Below, one piece after another: positions 8,745 through 16,926 of a stretch of 64,000 bases of DNA. Source of the DNA: Clavibacter michiganensis (lineage in GTDB: Bacteria > Actinomycetota > Actinomycetes > Actinomycetales > Microbacteriaceae). Under the pieces are notes generated by a model, which saw only the letters and a program-made list of their open reading frames with translations, made no database searches and had not been told where the DNA came from. The position numbers and the translations under genes were made by a program. Numbering within the stretch: position 1 is the stretch's first letter; each line of letters begins with the position of its first letter. Location: assembly GCF_021216655.1 (NCBI RefSeq), contig NZ_CP080437.1, forward strand, positions 1,736,001-1,800,000, written 5' to 3'.

Positions 8745-9641
8745 TCAGCGCTCGAGCGTCTTGACGAACTCGGGCAGCCACTCACGCAGGCCCTCGCCGA
8801 GGTCCTCGTGGTCGACGCCGAGCTGGACGATGGCCTTCAGGTAGTCGAGCCGGTCACCCGTGTCGTAGCGGCGGCCGCGGAAGACGACGCCGTACACGCC
8901 GCCCGTCCACTCGGGCGCGGCGGCCATCTTCTCGAGCGCATCCGTCAGCTGGATCTCGCCGCCCTTGCCGGGCTCCGTCTTGTGCAGCACGTCGAAGACC
9001 TCGGGGCGCAGCACGTAGCGGCCGATGATCGCGAGGTTGGAGGGCGCGGTGCCTGCGGCGGGCTTCTCGACCATGCCGGTGATGCGCACGACGTCGTCGT
9101 CGTCGGTCTCCTCGACCGTGGCGACGCCGTAGAGGTGCGTCTGCGAGGGATCCACCTCGAGGAGCGCGACGACGGAGCAGCCGCGCTGGAGCTGGACCTC
9201 GATCATGCGGGACAGGAGCACGTCGCGCTTGTCGATGATGTCGTCGCCGAGGAGCACGGCGAACGGCTCGCGGCCCACGTGCATCTCGGCGCGGAGCACC
9301 GCGTGGCCGAGGCCCTTGGGGTCGCCCTGGCGGACGTAGTGCATGTCGGCGAGGTCCGTGGACTCGTTGACCTTGCGGAGCTTCGCGTCGTCGCCCTTGA
9401 GCTGGAGGGTGGCCTCGAGCTCGGCGTTGCGGTCGAAGTGGTTCTCGAGGGCGGTCTTGTTGCGGCCCGTGATCATGAGGACGTCGTGCAGTCCGGCGCC
9501 CACGGCCTCCTCCACCACGTACTGGATGGCCGGGCGGTCCACGACCGGCAGCATCTCCTTCGGCATCGCCTTCGTCGCGGGAAGGAATCGCGTTCCGAGT
9601 CCCGCGGCGGGGATGACAGCCTTCGTGATGTGGGTGACCAT
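8745..9641 (-). CDS. galU: UTP-glucose-1-phosphate uridylyltransferase
   Basis: GalU joins UTP and glucose-1-phosphate to UDP-glucose for cell-wall glycans, exopolysaccharide and galactose metabolism. The 298-residue protein has the nucleotide-binding signature AVIPAAGLGTRFLPATKAMP at residues 9-28, the lysine motif PKEMLPVVDRPAIQYVVEEA, and FAVLLGDDIID at the sugar-nucleotide site. Length is normal for the family. It is divergent from the 5-FTHF cyclo-ligase gene (40 bases between starts), so the two promoters must share that short gap. Confidence 0.96.
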   Translation of the reverse strand: MVTHITKAVIPAAGLGTRFLPATKAMPKEMLPVVDRPAIQYVVEEAVGAGLHDVLMITGRNKTALENHFDRNAELEATLQLKGDDAKLRKVNESTDLADMHYVRQGDPKGLGHAVLRAEMHVGREPFAVLLGDDIIDKRDVLLSRMIEVQLQRGCSVVALLEVDPSQTHLYGVATVEETDDDDVVRITGMVEKPAAGTAPSNLAIIGRYVLRPEVFDVLHKTEPGKGGEIQLTDALEKMAAAPEWTGGVYGVVFRGRRYDTGDRLDYLKAIVQLGVDHEDLGEGLREWLPEFVKTLER

Positions 9642-9681
9642 GCGATCGAGCGTACCGGGCGGATCTCCCTAGACTCGACCC

Positions 9682-10257
9682 ATGCCGAGCGAAGTCGGGA
9701 ACGAGAAGAGGGCCCTGCGCGCCCAGCTGCGGGAGCGTCGTCGGCAGATGACCTCGACGGAGCGCGACGAGGCGGCGCACGGGCTGACCAGCCGCCTGAC
9801 GGAGCTCGTGGCGAACCACGACGCGAGCCGGGTGGCCTGCTACCTCTCCACGGTCGACGAGCCCACCACGCGGCCCTTCCTCCAGTGGCTGCATGCGAAC
9901 GACCGGCAGGTGCTCCTGCCGGTGTCGCGCAACGACGGCCTGCTCGACTGGGTCGTGAGCGACGGCACCGAGACCGAGGGCCTGTTCGGCCTGCCGGAGC
10001 CGGTGGGCGAGCTGCTCGGGCCGATCGCCATCAACGACGTCGACCTCATCGTCGTGCCCGCCGCCGCGGTCGACCAGGGCGGGATGCGCATGGGCTGGGG
10101 CCGCGGCTACTTCGACAAGACCCTCGGATCCATGGAGGCCTGCCCCCCGGTCTACGCTGTGGTGTTCGACGCCGAGTTCGTCGACGAGCTCCCGCGGGAG
10201 AAGCACGACATGCCGGTCGACGGCATCGTGACCCCGACCCTCATCCACTCCTTCTAG
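9682..10257 (+). CDS. 5-formyltetrahydrofolate cyclo-ligase
   Basis: This 191-residue enzyme converts 5-formyl-THF to 5,10-methenyl-THF with ATP. N-terminal EKRALRAQLRERRRQMT holds the basic nucleotide-binding helix, and the family signature GGMRMGWGRGYFDKTL is at about residues 133-148, followed by VVFDAEFVDELPREKHDMPVD. Six bases after its stop comes the FmdB-like gene, then mscL, all on the plus strand, so the three are likely one operon. The pairing of this gene with galU and with the FmdB-like gene is conserved in actinobacteria. Confidence 0.93.
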   Translation: MPSEVGNEKRALRAQLRERRRQMTSTERDEAAHGLTSRLTELVANHDASRVACYLSTVDEPTTRPFLQWLHANDRQVLLPVSRNDGLLDWVVSDGTETEGLFGLPEPVGELLGPIAINDVDLIVVPAAAVDQGGMRMGWGRGYFDKTLGSMEACPPVYAVVFDAEFVDELPREKHDMPVDGIVTPTLIHSF

Positions 10258-10263
10258 GGACCC

Positions 10264-10671
10264 ATGCCCACGTACTCCTACCGCTGCACGGTGTGCGGCA
10301 ACGCCTTCGACATCGTCCAGGCGTTCACCGACGACTCCCTCACCGAGTGCCCCGTCTGCGGCGGCAAGCTCCGCAAGCTGTTCGCCGCCGTGGGCGTGAG
10401 CTTCACCGGAAGCGGCTTCTACCGCAACGACTCGCGCACCGAGGACGCGGCTAAGCGGTCGCGGTCGCCGTCAGGGTCGTCGTCGGCGAAGTCGGGCGAC
10501 TCGTCGTCGTCTTCGTCCTCCGACTCCTCATCGTCTTCGTCCAGCGGCTCGTCGGACTCGTCGGGCTCCTCCGGCTCCGGCACCGTGGGCCAGGGCTCCG
10601 GTACCGTGACCCCCAGCACCCCCTCCGGTCCCGCGTCCTCGGGCTCCGGCTCGTCCTCGCCGTCCACCTGA
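10264..10671 (+). CDS. FmdB-family zinc-ribbon protein with Ser-rich tail (Ruc-like)
   Basis: The first 60 residues form an FmdB/CxxC zinc ribbon: YSYRCTVCGNAFDIVQAF, then CPVCGGKLRKLF, so two CxxC pairs can bind one Zn. The remaining 75 residues are low complexity, mainly serine with Gly, Asp and Pro, and should be disordered. The M. tuberculosis equivalent in the same gene order, Rv0991c, also has a serine-rich tail and has been described as a redox-regulated chaperone (Ruc); that this protein does the same is inference. It lies 6 bases after the cyclo-ligase stop. Confidence 0.85.
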   Translation: MPTYSYRCTVCGNAFDIVQAFTDDSLTECPVCGGKLRKLFAAVGVSFTGSGFYRNDSRTEDAAKRSRSPSGSSSAKSGDSSSSSSSDSSSSSSSGSSDSSGSSGSGTVGQGSGTVTPSTPSGPASSGSGSSSPST

Positions 10672-10699
10672 TCGGGCGGCCCGCCAGACAGGAGCACCC

Positions 10700-11182
10700 G
10701 TGAAGGGCTTCAAGGAATTCATCCTCCGCGGCAACGTCATCGACCTCGCGGTCGCGGTCGTCATCGGCGCCGCGTTCACCGCGATCGTGACGGCCATCGT
10801 CACGTCCGTCTTCAACCCTGTGATCGGGGCGCTGTTCGATGCGGAGGATCTCGCGACGGCGCTGCCCGTCACGATCCCCACGGTGTCGGGCGGAGAGAAC
10901 ACCATCTACTTCGGCGCCGTCGTCGCCGCGATCATCAACTTCCTGATCGTCGCCGCGGTCGTCTACTTCGCGCTCGTGCTGCCGGTGAACCACCTCAAGA
11001 AGGTCGCGTTCGCGAAGCAGAAGGCCGCGGAGGAGGCGACGCCGAAGGACGTGCCGCCCACCGAGACGGAGCTGCTGATCGAGATCCGCGACCTGCTGGC
11101 CGGGCGGCCGTCGCCCGAGGGCTCGCACACGGTGCCGTCGTCGACCGGCCAGCACGTGGCCGAGCCCGGCACGCCGGCCTAG
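10700..11182 (+). CDS. mscL: Large-conductance mechanosensitive channel MscL
   Basis: MscL opens under membrane tension to release solutes after hypo-osmotic shock. The 160-residue protein begins at a GTG (10700) preceded by CAGGAGC. Conserved family text is present: MKGFKEFILRGNVIDLAVAV then the first pore helix with VVIGAAFTAIV, an extracellular loop, the second helix AAIINFLIVAAVVYFALV, and the cytoplasmic lysine-rich linker. The C-terminal tail is longer than in E. coli (136 aa) and rich in Pro and Ser. Follows the FmdB gene by 28 bases. Confidence 0.95.
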   Translation: MKGFKEFILRGNVIDLAVAVVIGAAFTAIVTAIVTSVFNPVIGALFDAEDLATALPVTIPTVSGGENTIYFGAVVAAIINFLIVAAVVYFALVLPVNHLKKVAFAKQKAAEEATPKDVPPTETELLIEIRDLLAGRPSPEGSHTVPSSTGQHVAEPGTPA

Positions 11183-11223
11183 CGCGCCCTCCGCACGACC
11201 CGACCGCCTCCGGCGTCGACCCG

Positions 11224-11490
11224 TCAGCCCCAGTGGGGCGGGCGGTCGAGCCGGAGGCGGTCGTCGTTCGCGTCCGAGGCGGCGGGCGCGTCGCCCCAGC
11301 CCTGCGGGGCGTCCTCGGCGGCGGGCACCGCAGGCGCGCGGGCGGCGGCCTGCGGCGTGGGGTCGGATCCGGGTACCGGCGGCGTCGACGCCCGCCGCGA
11401 CCGGCGGGTCGGGCGACGCTCCCCCGCGGCGTCGGCCGCAGGCGCGGCGTCGGCCGCGGGTTCGGCGTCCGACGCGTCGCGCTCCGGCAT
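11224..11490 (-). CDS. Small Ala/Pro/Asp-rich hypothetical protein
   Basis: An 88-residue, probably disordered protein. Its ATG sits at 11490, next to the stop of the large helicase-like gene upstream on the same strand, so translation is likely coupled. The only ordered-looking part is the C-terminal NDDRLRLDRPPHWG, which recurs as a short conserved tail in actinobacterial proteins as far as I recall. Function unknown. Confidence 0.55.
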   Translation of the reverse strand: MPERDASDAEPAADAAPAADAAGERRPTRRSRRASTPPVPGSDPTPQAAARAPAVPAAEDAPQGWGDAPAASDANDDRLRLDRPPHWG

Positions 11491-14400
11491 CAGTCCGCCC
11501 GGTGCGCGCCGGCCTGGACCTGCACGGGCGCGGTGACCGGGTGCGCGTCGGAGATCGCGCCGAGTGCGGTGGCGATGCGGCGGGCCACGGCGTCCGGATC
11601 CGCGAAGAGCTCGAAGGAGTGCACACGGAGGTAGTGCCAGCCGAGGCGCTTGAGCATCTCGGGCCGGAGCCGCAGCGACTCGCGGAGGCTCGTCTGGTTG
11701 ACCACCGGATCCGTCTCGATCGCGATGGCCCGACCGCCGTACGACGCGACGAGCCCGAGCTTGTCGCGGTGCCCGAGGGCGGGCGCGAGGCCGAGGCCCT
11801 CGAGGCGGCGGGCGAGGTCGACGAGCATGGCGTCACCGTCGTCCGGGATCGGGTCCTCCTTGAAGCGGGCCTCCGCCTCCGAGAGGATCTGGGCGAGCGC
11901 GACGATGCCGTGCTTCATCCGGTCCTGGTCGATGTCCGAGGGCTGGAAGCAGGAGACGACCACCATCGAGCGTCGCGCGCGCGTCATGGCGACGGCGAGC
12001 AGGCGCTCCCCGCCGGGCGCCGCGAGGGCGCCGAAGTTCGACAGCACGCGGCCGTGCGGGGTTCGGCCGTAGCCGACCGAGAAGATCACGCGGTCGCGGC
12101 TCTGCGCCACGCACTGCTCCAGCGTCGCGACCATGAACGGCTCGGCGCGGTCGCCGATGAAGAACTCGGTGACGTCGCTGCGCTTGGCCGCCGCGTGGAG
12201 CACGGCCTGCTGCACGCGCACGGCGTGGCGGGCGCTCGCGGTGATGACCATGAGGGACTCGCGCGGGCGGTGGCTCGCGTGGTCGAGCACGAGCTCCACG
12301 ACGCGGATCACCTCGGCGTCGACGCTCTCGACGGCGCCGGTGTCCTCGTCGGGCATGCCGTGTCCGTCGGCGACGAAGTCGAGCGACAGGCTGCCGTGGC
12401 CGAGGAACGTGCCCGCCCACGGGAGGGACTGGATCCGGCCGCCGTAGAAGCGGCGGTTGACGAGCTCGGCCAGGTCCTCGCCGCCCGCGCGGTAGCTGCG
12501 CGTGAGGGAGAGGGTGGGGAGCAGCTCGCCGAGGCGCGCGAGCGCGGAGTCGGCGTGGCGCTCCTCGAGCGTCGAGTCGTCGTCCGCGAGCTGCGGCGTG
12601 GAGCGTTCCGGCTGCGGGACGACCGCGATCGTGAAGGGCGACGGCGTCTGGGTGACGGGATCCCCGAACACCACGGTCTGCTTTCCGCGCCGGATGCCGC
12701 CGAGGGCCTCCGCGAGCGTCATGGCGCCGGCGTCCACGAGGAACACCGCGTCGAACGGCATCTCGTCTGTGATCGCCGGCACCTCGTAGGGCGATGCGAG
12801 CCAGACCGGCGCGATGGTGCGCGAGAGGTGGGGCGCGGAGTGGTGGAGGGCCGCGGCGTCGACGGAAGTGGATCCGCCGAGCAGCTGGCGCAGGTGGTGC
12901 GCCTCCTCGGGCCAGTCGACCACGCCGATCTTCCACGTCTCCGCGAGCTGCCAGGCGAGCAGGCCCGCGCTGGCGGTGGCGTGCGCCTCGTCGACGAGTC
13001 GGAAGTCGGACTCGAGGCGGTCGAGCACGCTCGTGTTCGCGTTGAGGAGCGCCTTGTCGCCCGCGAGCATCTGCTCCAGCACGGACTGCCACCACGCGAG
13101 CTCGAGCTCGGCGGCGACGGCCTCCTGCGGCACGTGCCGGTCGGAGAGGTCGCGGAGCAGCGGATCCAGGTCGAGACGACGAAGCTCCGCCAGCAGCGAG
13201 GTGCGCTCCTGCAGGTTCTGGAGCACCTCGCTGTCCTCGGCGAGCTGGGCCACCTTCTCGCGCAGCTCGTCCACGGGGAGCTTGCCGAGCGGGGTGGGAC
13301 GGGTGAGCATGCTCAGCGGCTCGTCGAGCACCTTGAGGTCGGCGGCGACCTCCTGGTAGCGCACGTGCACGTCGGAGATGCCGCGCGGGACCTCGGGCGT
13401 GGAGCCGACCGCGACGTAGCGCTGCCACAGGATGCGCTGCTTCTGGATGGCCTTGAGGCTCTCGTGCATGTCGGAGATGTGGACGCCGGGGCGCACGTAC
13501 TCGCGCGCGAGCTTGCGGAGGCGACGGCGCGTGATGCTCGTCATCTCGGGGGCGTCGCGGCGGGATCCGGTGGCCGCGATGATCTCGCTGAGCGACCGGT
13601 CGAACACGACGGGCTGGAACTTGTCGAGCGTCTCGCGCACGTCGAGGAGGAGGCGCAGGTACACGCCGAGCTCGTCGATTGACGTGTAGGCGCGCATCCG
13701 CGTCTGGCCGATGAGCTCGTCGGCGCGCTCGAGCAGCCGCGGCAGGCCGTCGGCGGAGAGCGACTTCGCGAGGTCGTGCGCGTGGGTCGCGGCGGCGCTC
13801 GTGGAGAACGTGGCGCCGTACCAGGGCGAGTCGCCCGGGCCGTAGCGGAACTCGCCGAGGCTCGCGGCCTTGACCAACGAGGCGGCGGCGCTCGCGCGGT
13901 CGTGCGCGATGGCGACCACCGCTTCGCGGGTCAGGCGCGCGGTCGTGGCCGGCGGATCCGGCAGCAGGGCCAGGCGCGACAGCTCGCCGAGCGCGTCGAG
14001 CACGGAGACGCCGAGGTCCCTGTCGGGGCGGCCGAGCGCGAAGCGGTAGTCGAGCAGCACGTGGCGGAGGCGCACGAGCGCGTCGTCGACCTCGGCGGTC
14101 TGCGCGGGCGCGGCCTTCTCATTTCGGACGATGGACTGCACGACGTCGCGCTTGAGCGACTTCGGCGCCACCGCGAGGCCGGGCAGGCCGACGTCGGCGA
14201 GGCGCTGGCCGATGCCCTTGAGCGAGGAGGCGCGGGGGCTCACGACGAGCACGCGCTTGTTCTGCGCGACCAGGCAGCCGATGGAGTTGACGATGGTCTG
14301 CGTGCCGCCGGTGCCGGGGAGCGTGGTCACCACGAGCGAGTTGCCCGCGTTGATCTGCGCGATGACGTACTCCTGCTCGGGATCCGCGTCGAGCAGCAGG

Positions 14401-15215
14401 GTGTCGGTGACGGGCGGGCGCTGGTCCTGCGGGATCGGGTCCACGGGCGCGTACGCCTCGCCGACGCCCCACTTCGCGGTGGGGTTGCCTGCGATGGCAT
14501 CGATGACGAGGTGGTCGAGGTGCTCGGCGTCCTCGGCGAGCGCCCGGCCCACCTCGGCGAACGAGGAGACGACGAGGCGCGGCTGCACCGCGAACGCGGG
14601 CAGGTGCGAGGTGAGGCCGCGCAGGCGGTCGATGACCGGCTGCGGCTTGAAGGCGCCGTTCTGCACGGCGAGCGCGACGAACGAGTCGGCGTCGAGCGTG
14701 ATCTGGAACTGCTCCTCGAGCGCCCGCGCGAGCGCCGGGTTGAGGAACGGCTGGCCCTTGAGGCGCACCTCGTAGTCGCTGCCGTGGCGGCGGATCGCGA
14801 GCGGGCGCAGGAGCACGGGCGCGCGGAACTGCTCGTCGGCGAAGCGCCACTCGGCGAGGCCGATGGCCAGGTGGATCGACTCGATGCCGCGGGCCGACAC
14901 CAGCTCGATGCCCTTCTGCGTGATGCGGTTCGCGGCCTTGCGGGCGCTGCGGAGCGCGAGGTCGTCGCGGATGAGGGACGACAGCAGCGTCGTCTTGCCC
15001 GTGATGAACTGCGCGAGGCCGCCCGGGTGCGTGGTGCTCAGCTCGATGCGGGAGCCGGGCGCGTCCACGAAGTGCAGGAGAGGAGAGGTGCCGCCGATGC
15101 CGGCCAGCTGCTCGCGCCACTCGCGCCAGCGGGGCTCGGCCACGTTGCCGCTCCCGAGCTGCACGTCGCCGACCCGGAGGTCGTGGGGGCTGGTGCTGTT
15201 GTGGGAAGCATTCAC
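11490..15215 (-). CDS. Large DUF4011-type helicase-like protein with degenerate ATPase motifs
   Basis: About 1,241 residues from the GTG at 15215, which has AGAGGACC eight bases ahead; an in-frame ATG at 15296 would add 27 acidic residues. The layout is that of DUF4011/SF1 helicases: an N-terminal DUF4011-like region, a P-loop region, a long helical insert, an SF1 C-terminal half with LTRSYRAGGEDLAELVN and motif-VI-like AMTRARRSMVV, and a C-terminal Vsr/DUF559-like nuclease fold (KLGLVASYGGRAIAIETDP, then LGWHYLRVHS). The P-loop reads LPGTGGTQT: the lysine is glycine at residue 304 (14304-14306). The expected DEASQ box reads VDAGAM. Strong ATP hydrolysis therefore seems unlikely unless another site compensates. 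No partner gene is evident except the small ORF behind it. Confidence 0.8.
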   Translation of the reverse strand: MNASHNSTSPHDLRVGDVQLGSGNVAEPRWREWREQLAGIGGTSPLLHFVDAPGSRIELSTTHPGGLAQFITGKTTLLSSLIRDDLALRSARKAANRITQKGIELVSARGIESIHLAIGLAEWRFADEQFRAPVLLRPLAIRRHGSDYEVRLKGQPFLNPALARALEEQFQITLDADSFVALAVQNGAFKPQPVIDRLRGLTSHLPAFAVQPRLVVSSFAEVGRALAEDAEHLDHLVIDAIAGNPTAKWGVGEAYAPVDPIPQDQRPPVTDTLLLDADPEQEYVIAQINAGNSLVVTTLPGTGGTQTIVNSIGCLVAQNKRVLVVSPRASSLKGIGQRLADVGLPGLAVAPKSLKRDVVQSIVRNEKAAPAQTAEVDDALVRLRHVLLDYRFALGRPDRDLGVSVLDALGELSRLALLPDPPATTARLTREAVVAIAHDRASAAASLVKAASLGEFRYGPGDSPWYGATFSTSAAATHAHDLAKSLSADGLPRLLERADELIGQTRMRAYTSIDELGVYLRLLLDVRETLDKFQPVVFDRSLSEIIAATGSRRDAPEMTSITRRRLRKLAREYVRPGVHISDMHESLKAIQKQRILWQRYVAVGSTPEVPRGISDVHVRYQEVAADLKVLDEPLSMLTRPTPLGKLPVDELREKVAQLAEDSEVLQNLQERTSLLAELRRLDLDPLLRDLSDRHVPQEAVAAELELAWWQSVLEQMLAGDKALLNANTSVLDRLESDFRLVDEAHATASAGLLAWQLAETWKIGVVDWPEEAHHLRQLLGGSTSVDAAALHHSAPHLSRTIAPVWLASPYEVPAITDEMPFDAVFLVDAGAMTLAEALGGIRRGKQTVVFGDPVTQTPSPFTIAVVPQPERSTPQLADDDSTLEERHADSALARLGELLPTLSLTRSYRAGGEDLAELVNRRFYGGRIQSLPWAGTFLGHGSLSLDFVADGHGMPDEDTGAVESVDAEVIRVVELVLDHASHRPRESLMVITASARHAVRVQQAVLHAAAKRSDVTEFFIGDRAEPFMVATLEQCVAQSRDRVIFSVGYGRTPHGRVLSNFGALAAPGGERLLAVAMTRARRSMVVVSCFQPSDIDQDRMKHGIVALAQILSEAEARFKEDPIPDDGDAMLVDLARRLEGLGLAPALGHRDKLGLVASYGGRAIAIETDPVVNQTSLRESLRLRPEMLKRLGWHYLRVHSFELFADPDAVARRIATALGAISDAHPVTAPVQVQAGAHRAD

Positions 15216-15449
15216 GTGGGGGTCCTCTAGAGGCTCGGCGGCGAACCCGGAGAGCAGGTCGTCGTCGTCGTCGGATCGTTCATTGGCACGCCACACCCGG
15301 CAACAGTACGACGCGGCGGGTGGGGAAACCGGCAGGCGGGGCGGCGCGGGGCCGGATCTGCGGGGCCCGTCGGCGATCGTGTCCCGGCTCTTCGCCGGTC
15401 GGCGCCGCCACGTCCGCGCGGGCGGGCCTCCGCTACCATGGGCCGGTCA

Positions 15450-15521
15450 GCCTCTGTAGCTCAATGGAAGAGCAGTTCCGTCCTAAGGAAAGGGTTGGGG
15501 GTTCGAGTCCCTCCAGGGGCA
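15450..15521 (+). tRNA. tRNA-Arg (anticodon CCT)
   Basis: The 72 bases start GCCTCTGTAGCTCAATGGAA and fold as a cloverleaf: acceptor GCCTCTG with CAGGGGC, D arm GCTC/GAGC, anticodon region GTTCC-GTCCTAA-GGAA giving CCT, and T arm TTGGGGGTTCGAGTCCCTCCA. It reads arginine AGG. No CCA is encoded. It marks the left edge of the accessory region with toxin-antitoxin and defence genes; tRNA-Arg genes are frequent integration sites, but no integrase or second attachment copy was seen here. Confidence 0.92.
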
Positions 15522-15559
15522 CCTCCGCTTCGCGATATCGACCCGCTATCATCGTGGCC

Positions 15560-16021
15560 ATGAGCGATGCGTCCGTCGGCGAGGAGCTGCGGCGGCTGCG
15601 CCGTCTCGCCGCGCTATCGCAACGAGAGCTCGCCGCGCTCGCCGATGTGCCGCAGCCCAACATCGCCGCCTACGAGAGCGGACGCCGGCAGCCGTCGGCG
15701 GAGACGCTGGCACGCCTTCGTGCCGCGCTGGGGATCCCGTCGCTGGAGCGGGTCCGGGCATCTCGAGAGCGCATCCTCGAGGTCGCGGCTCGCTGCCGCG
15801 TGGACGACGTCCGCGTGTTCGGGTCCGTCGCACGCGGGGACGCCACCGCAGGGTCCGACGTCGATCTCCTCGTGCACCCGGCGCCGGGCGCGTCCATCTT
15901 CGACGTGGCGGGGTTCATGGCCGAGGTGACGGAGCTCCTCGGCGTCCACGTCGACGTGGTCTCCGATCGGGGCACGGGGGCGGTCATGGACCGCATCCGC
16001 ACCGAGGCGGTCGCCCTCTGA
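15560..16021 (+). CDS. mntA: Type VII antitoxin MntA-like nucleotidyltransferase with N-terminal XRE helix-turn-helix
   Basis: A 153-residue protein with two domains. Residues 8-55 are a Cro/C1-type HTH (LSQRELAALADVPQPNIAAY then ESGRRQPSAETLARL). Residues 80-130 are a minimal nucleotidyltransferase with the motif GS-x10-DxD (GSVARGDATAGSDVD), as in MntA antitoxins, which inactivate HepT by transferring AMP to it. The stop overlaps the HepT start (TGATG at 16019-16023), so the genes are translationally coupled. The HTH suggests that the antitoxin also binds its own promoter. GC content matches the host, so this pair is not obviously recent. Confidence 0.88.
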   Translation: MSDASVGEELRRLRRLAALSQRELAALADVPQPNIAAYESGRRQPSAETLARLRAALGIPSLERVRASRERILEVAARCRVDDVRVFGSVARGDATAGSDVDLLVHPAPGASIFDVAGFMAEVTELLGVHVDVVSDRGTGAVMDRIRTEAVAL

Positions 16022-16353
16022 TGCTCGACGAGGAGCGGGTCCCGGCGCTGCTCGCCGACATCGCGCGCTTCGCAGCCTCCGCGCGTCGAGTGGTGGAACG
16101 CGGGCATGCCCGCTTCGCCGACCCCGACGACGACGAGCAGCGGCGGATCGCGTGCTCGCTGGTGCTGGATCTGTCCACCGCAGCCGCGCGGTTGCCGCTC
16201 TCCTTCCGCGAGGCGCATCCGGAGGTCAATTGGAACGGCATCCACGCGGTGCGGAACTTCATCGCGCACGACTACGCCGGGACCGATCAGGAGATCCTCT
16301 GGGAGGCGGTGGCGGTGGAGTTCCCGCGGGTGGCGCGGGCGCTGCTGGGGTGA
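16021..16353 (+). CDS. hepT: HepT-like HEPN ribonuclease toxin
   Basis: A 110-residue all-helical HEPN protein. The catalytic R-x4-H-x-Y motif is intact as RNFIAHDY at about residues 80-87, after the family-typical HPEVNWNGIHAV. HepT proteins cut RNA or tRNA when not AMPylated by their MntA partner encoded directly in front. The start overlaps the antitoxin stop by one base. Its toxicity and target RNA are inference from the family. Confidence 0.88.
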   Translation: MLDEERVPALLADIARFAASARRVVERGHARFADPDDDEQRRIACSLVLDLSTAAARLPLSFREAHPEVNWNGIHAVRNFIAHDYAGTDQEILWEAVAVEFPRVARALLG

Positions 16354-16363
16354 GCGCTCCGCG

Positions 16364-16660
16364 CTATGCGCCGACCGCGTCGCCCGCGTGGACGCGGATC
16401 GCCTCGCGGATCGTGTCCGCGTGCGCGTAGATCTCGTCGAGCGATCCGATCGGGTGGCGCGTCTCGACCTTGTGCGCGTCGAAGAGCCCGAGGTACTTCT
16501 GCTTCTTGCCGTTGAAGTGCAGCCGGGCGATGGGCTTGCGGTTGTTGTCGTCGAGCAGGATCGCGAGATACGACTTCGCGTCGCGGTGGACCACGCGCTG
16601 CGGCTTCACCTCGCTGCAGGCGATGGCTTTGACGATCTGGTAGCCCTCGAGCGTCGCCAC
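16364..16660 (-). pseudogene. C-terminal remnant of a restriction-endonuclease-like protein
   Basis: The open frame from a GTG at 16660 gives 98 residues (EGYQIVKAIA, then YLAILLDDNNRKPIARLHFN and ETRHPIGSLDEIYAHADTIREAI). This is the C-terminal part of single-chain proteins carrying the HsdR N-terminal-type nuclease domain, normally about 300-350 residues; the catalytic part is absent. Upstream the frame closes at a stop at 16691-16693. The break falls where base composition drops towards the Hachiman operon, so insertion or deletion there may have truncated the gene. It converges on hepT (10 bases between stops). Confidence 0.6.
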
Positions 16661-16782
16661 GATGGCTACAGTCCCGCCAAGGCCGTACCGTCAGAGCCTC
16701 AAAGCCTTCAAAAGTGGCCGTCGATTTGCCATCGGAACGAGGGCCAGCCCACATCCGCACGGGTTGCCGCACACACTATCTA

Positions 16783-16798
16783 GCCCCCATATGGGGGC
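16783..16798. repeat. Perfect 16-bp palindrome in the Hachiman leader
   Basis: GCCCCCATATGGGGGC reads identically on both strands. It lies about 130 bases before hamA, upstream of a promoter-like TTGACT. It could be an operator or a recombination scar; the sequence does not say which. Confidence 0.6.
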
Positions 16799-16832
16799 CG
16801 CGACGATCGCGCATCGGCATTCTACCCAGGGG

Positions 16833-16860
16833 TTGACTTGCGTAGAGTGAGCCGTACGTA
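16833..16860 (+). promoter_or_regulatory. Possible promoter of the hamAB operon
   Basis: TTGACT (16833-16838) and TACGTA (16855-16860) are separated by 16 bases. The -10 overlaps the palindrome CGTACGTACG. A short inverted repeat CCAAAA...TTTTGG follows at 16878-16896 in the leader. The start of hamA is 66 bases beyond the -10. Confidence 0.4.
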
Positions 16861-16926
16861 CGCCCGAGCTGCGCTAACCAAAAAGACCTCTTTTGGAGCA
16901 CACGAACTTAAGGTCAAGGACACTGC

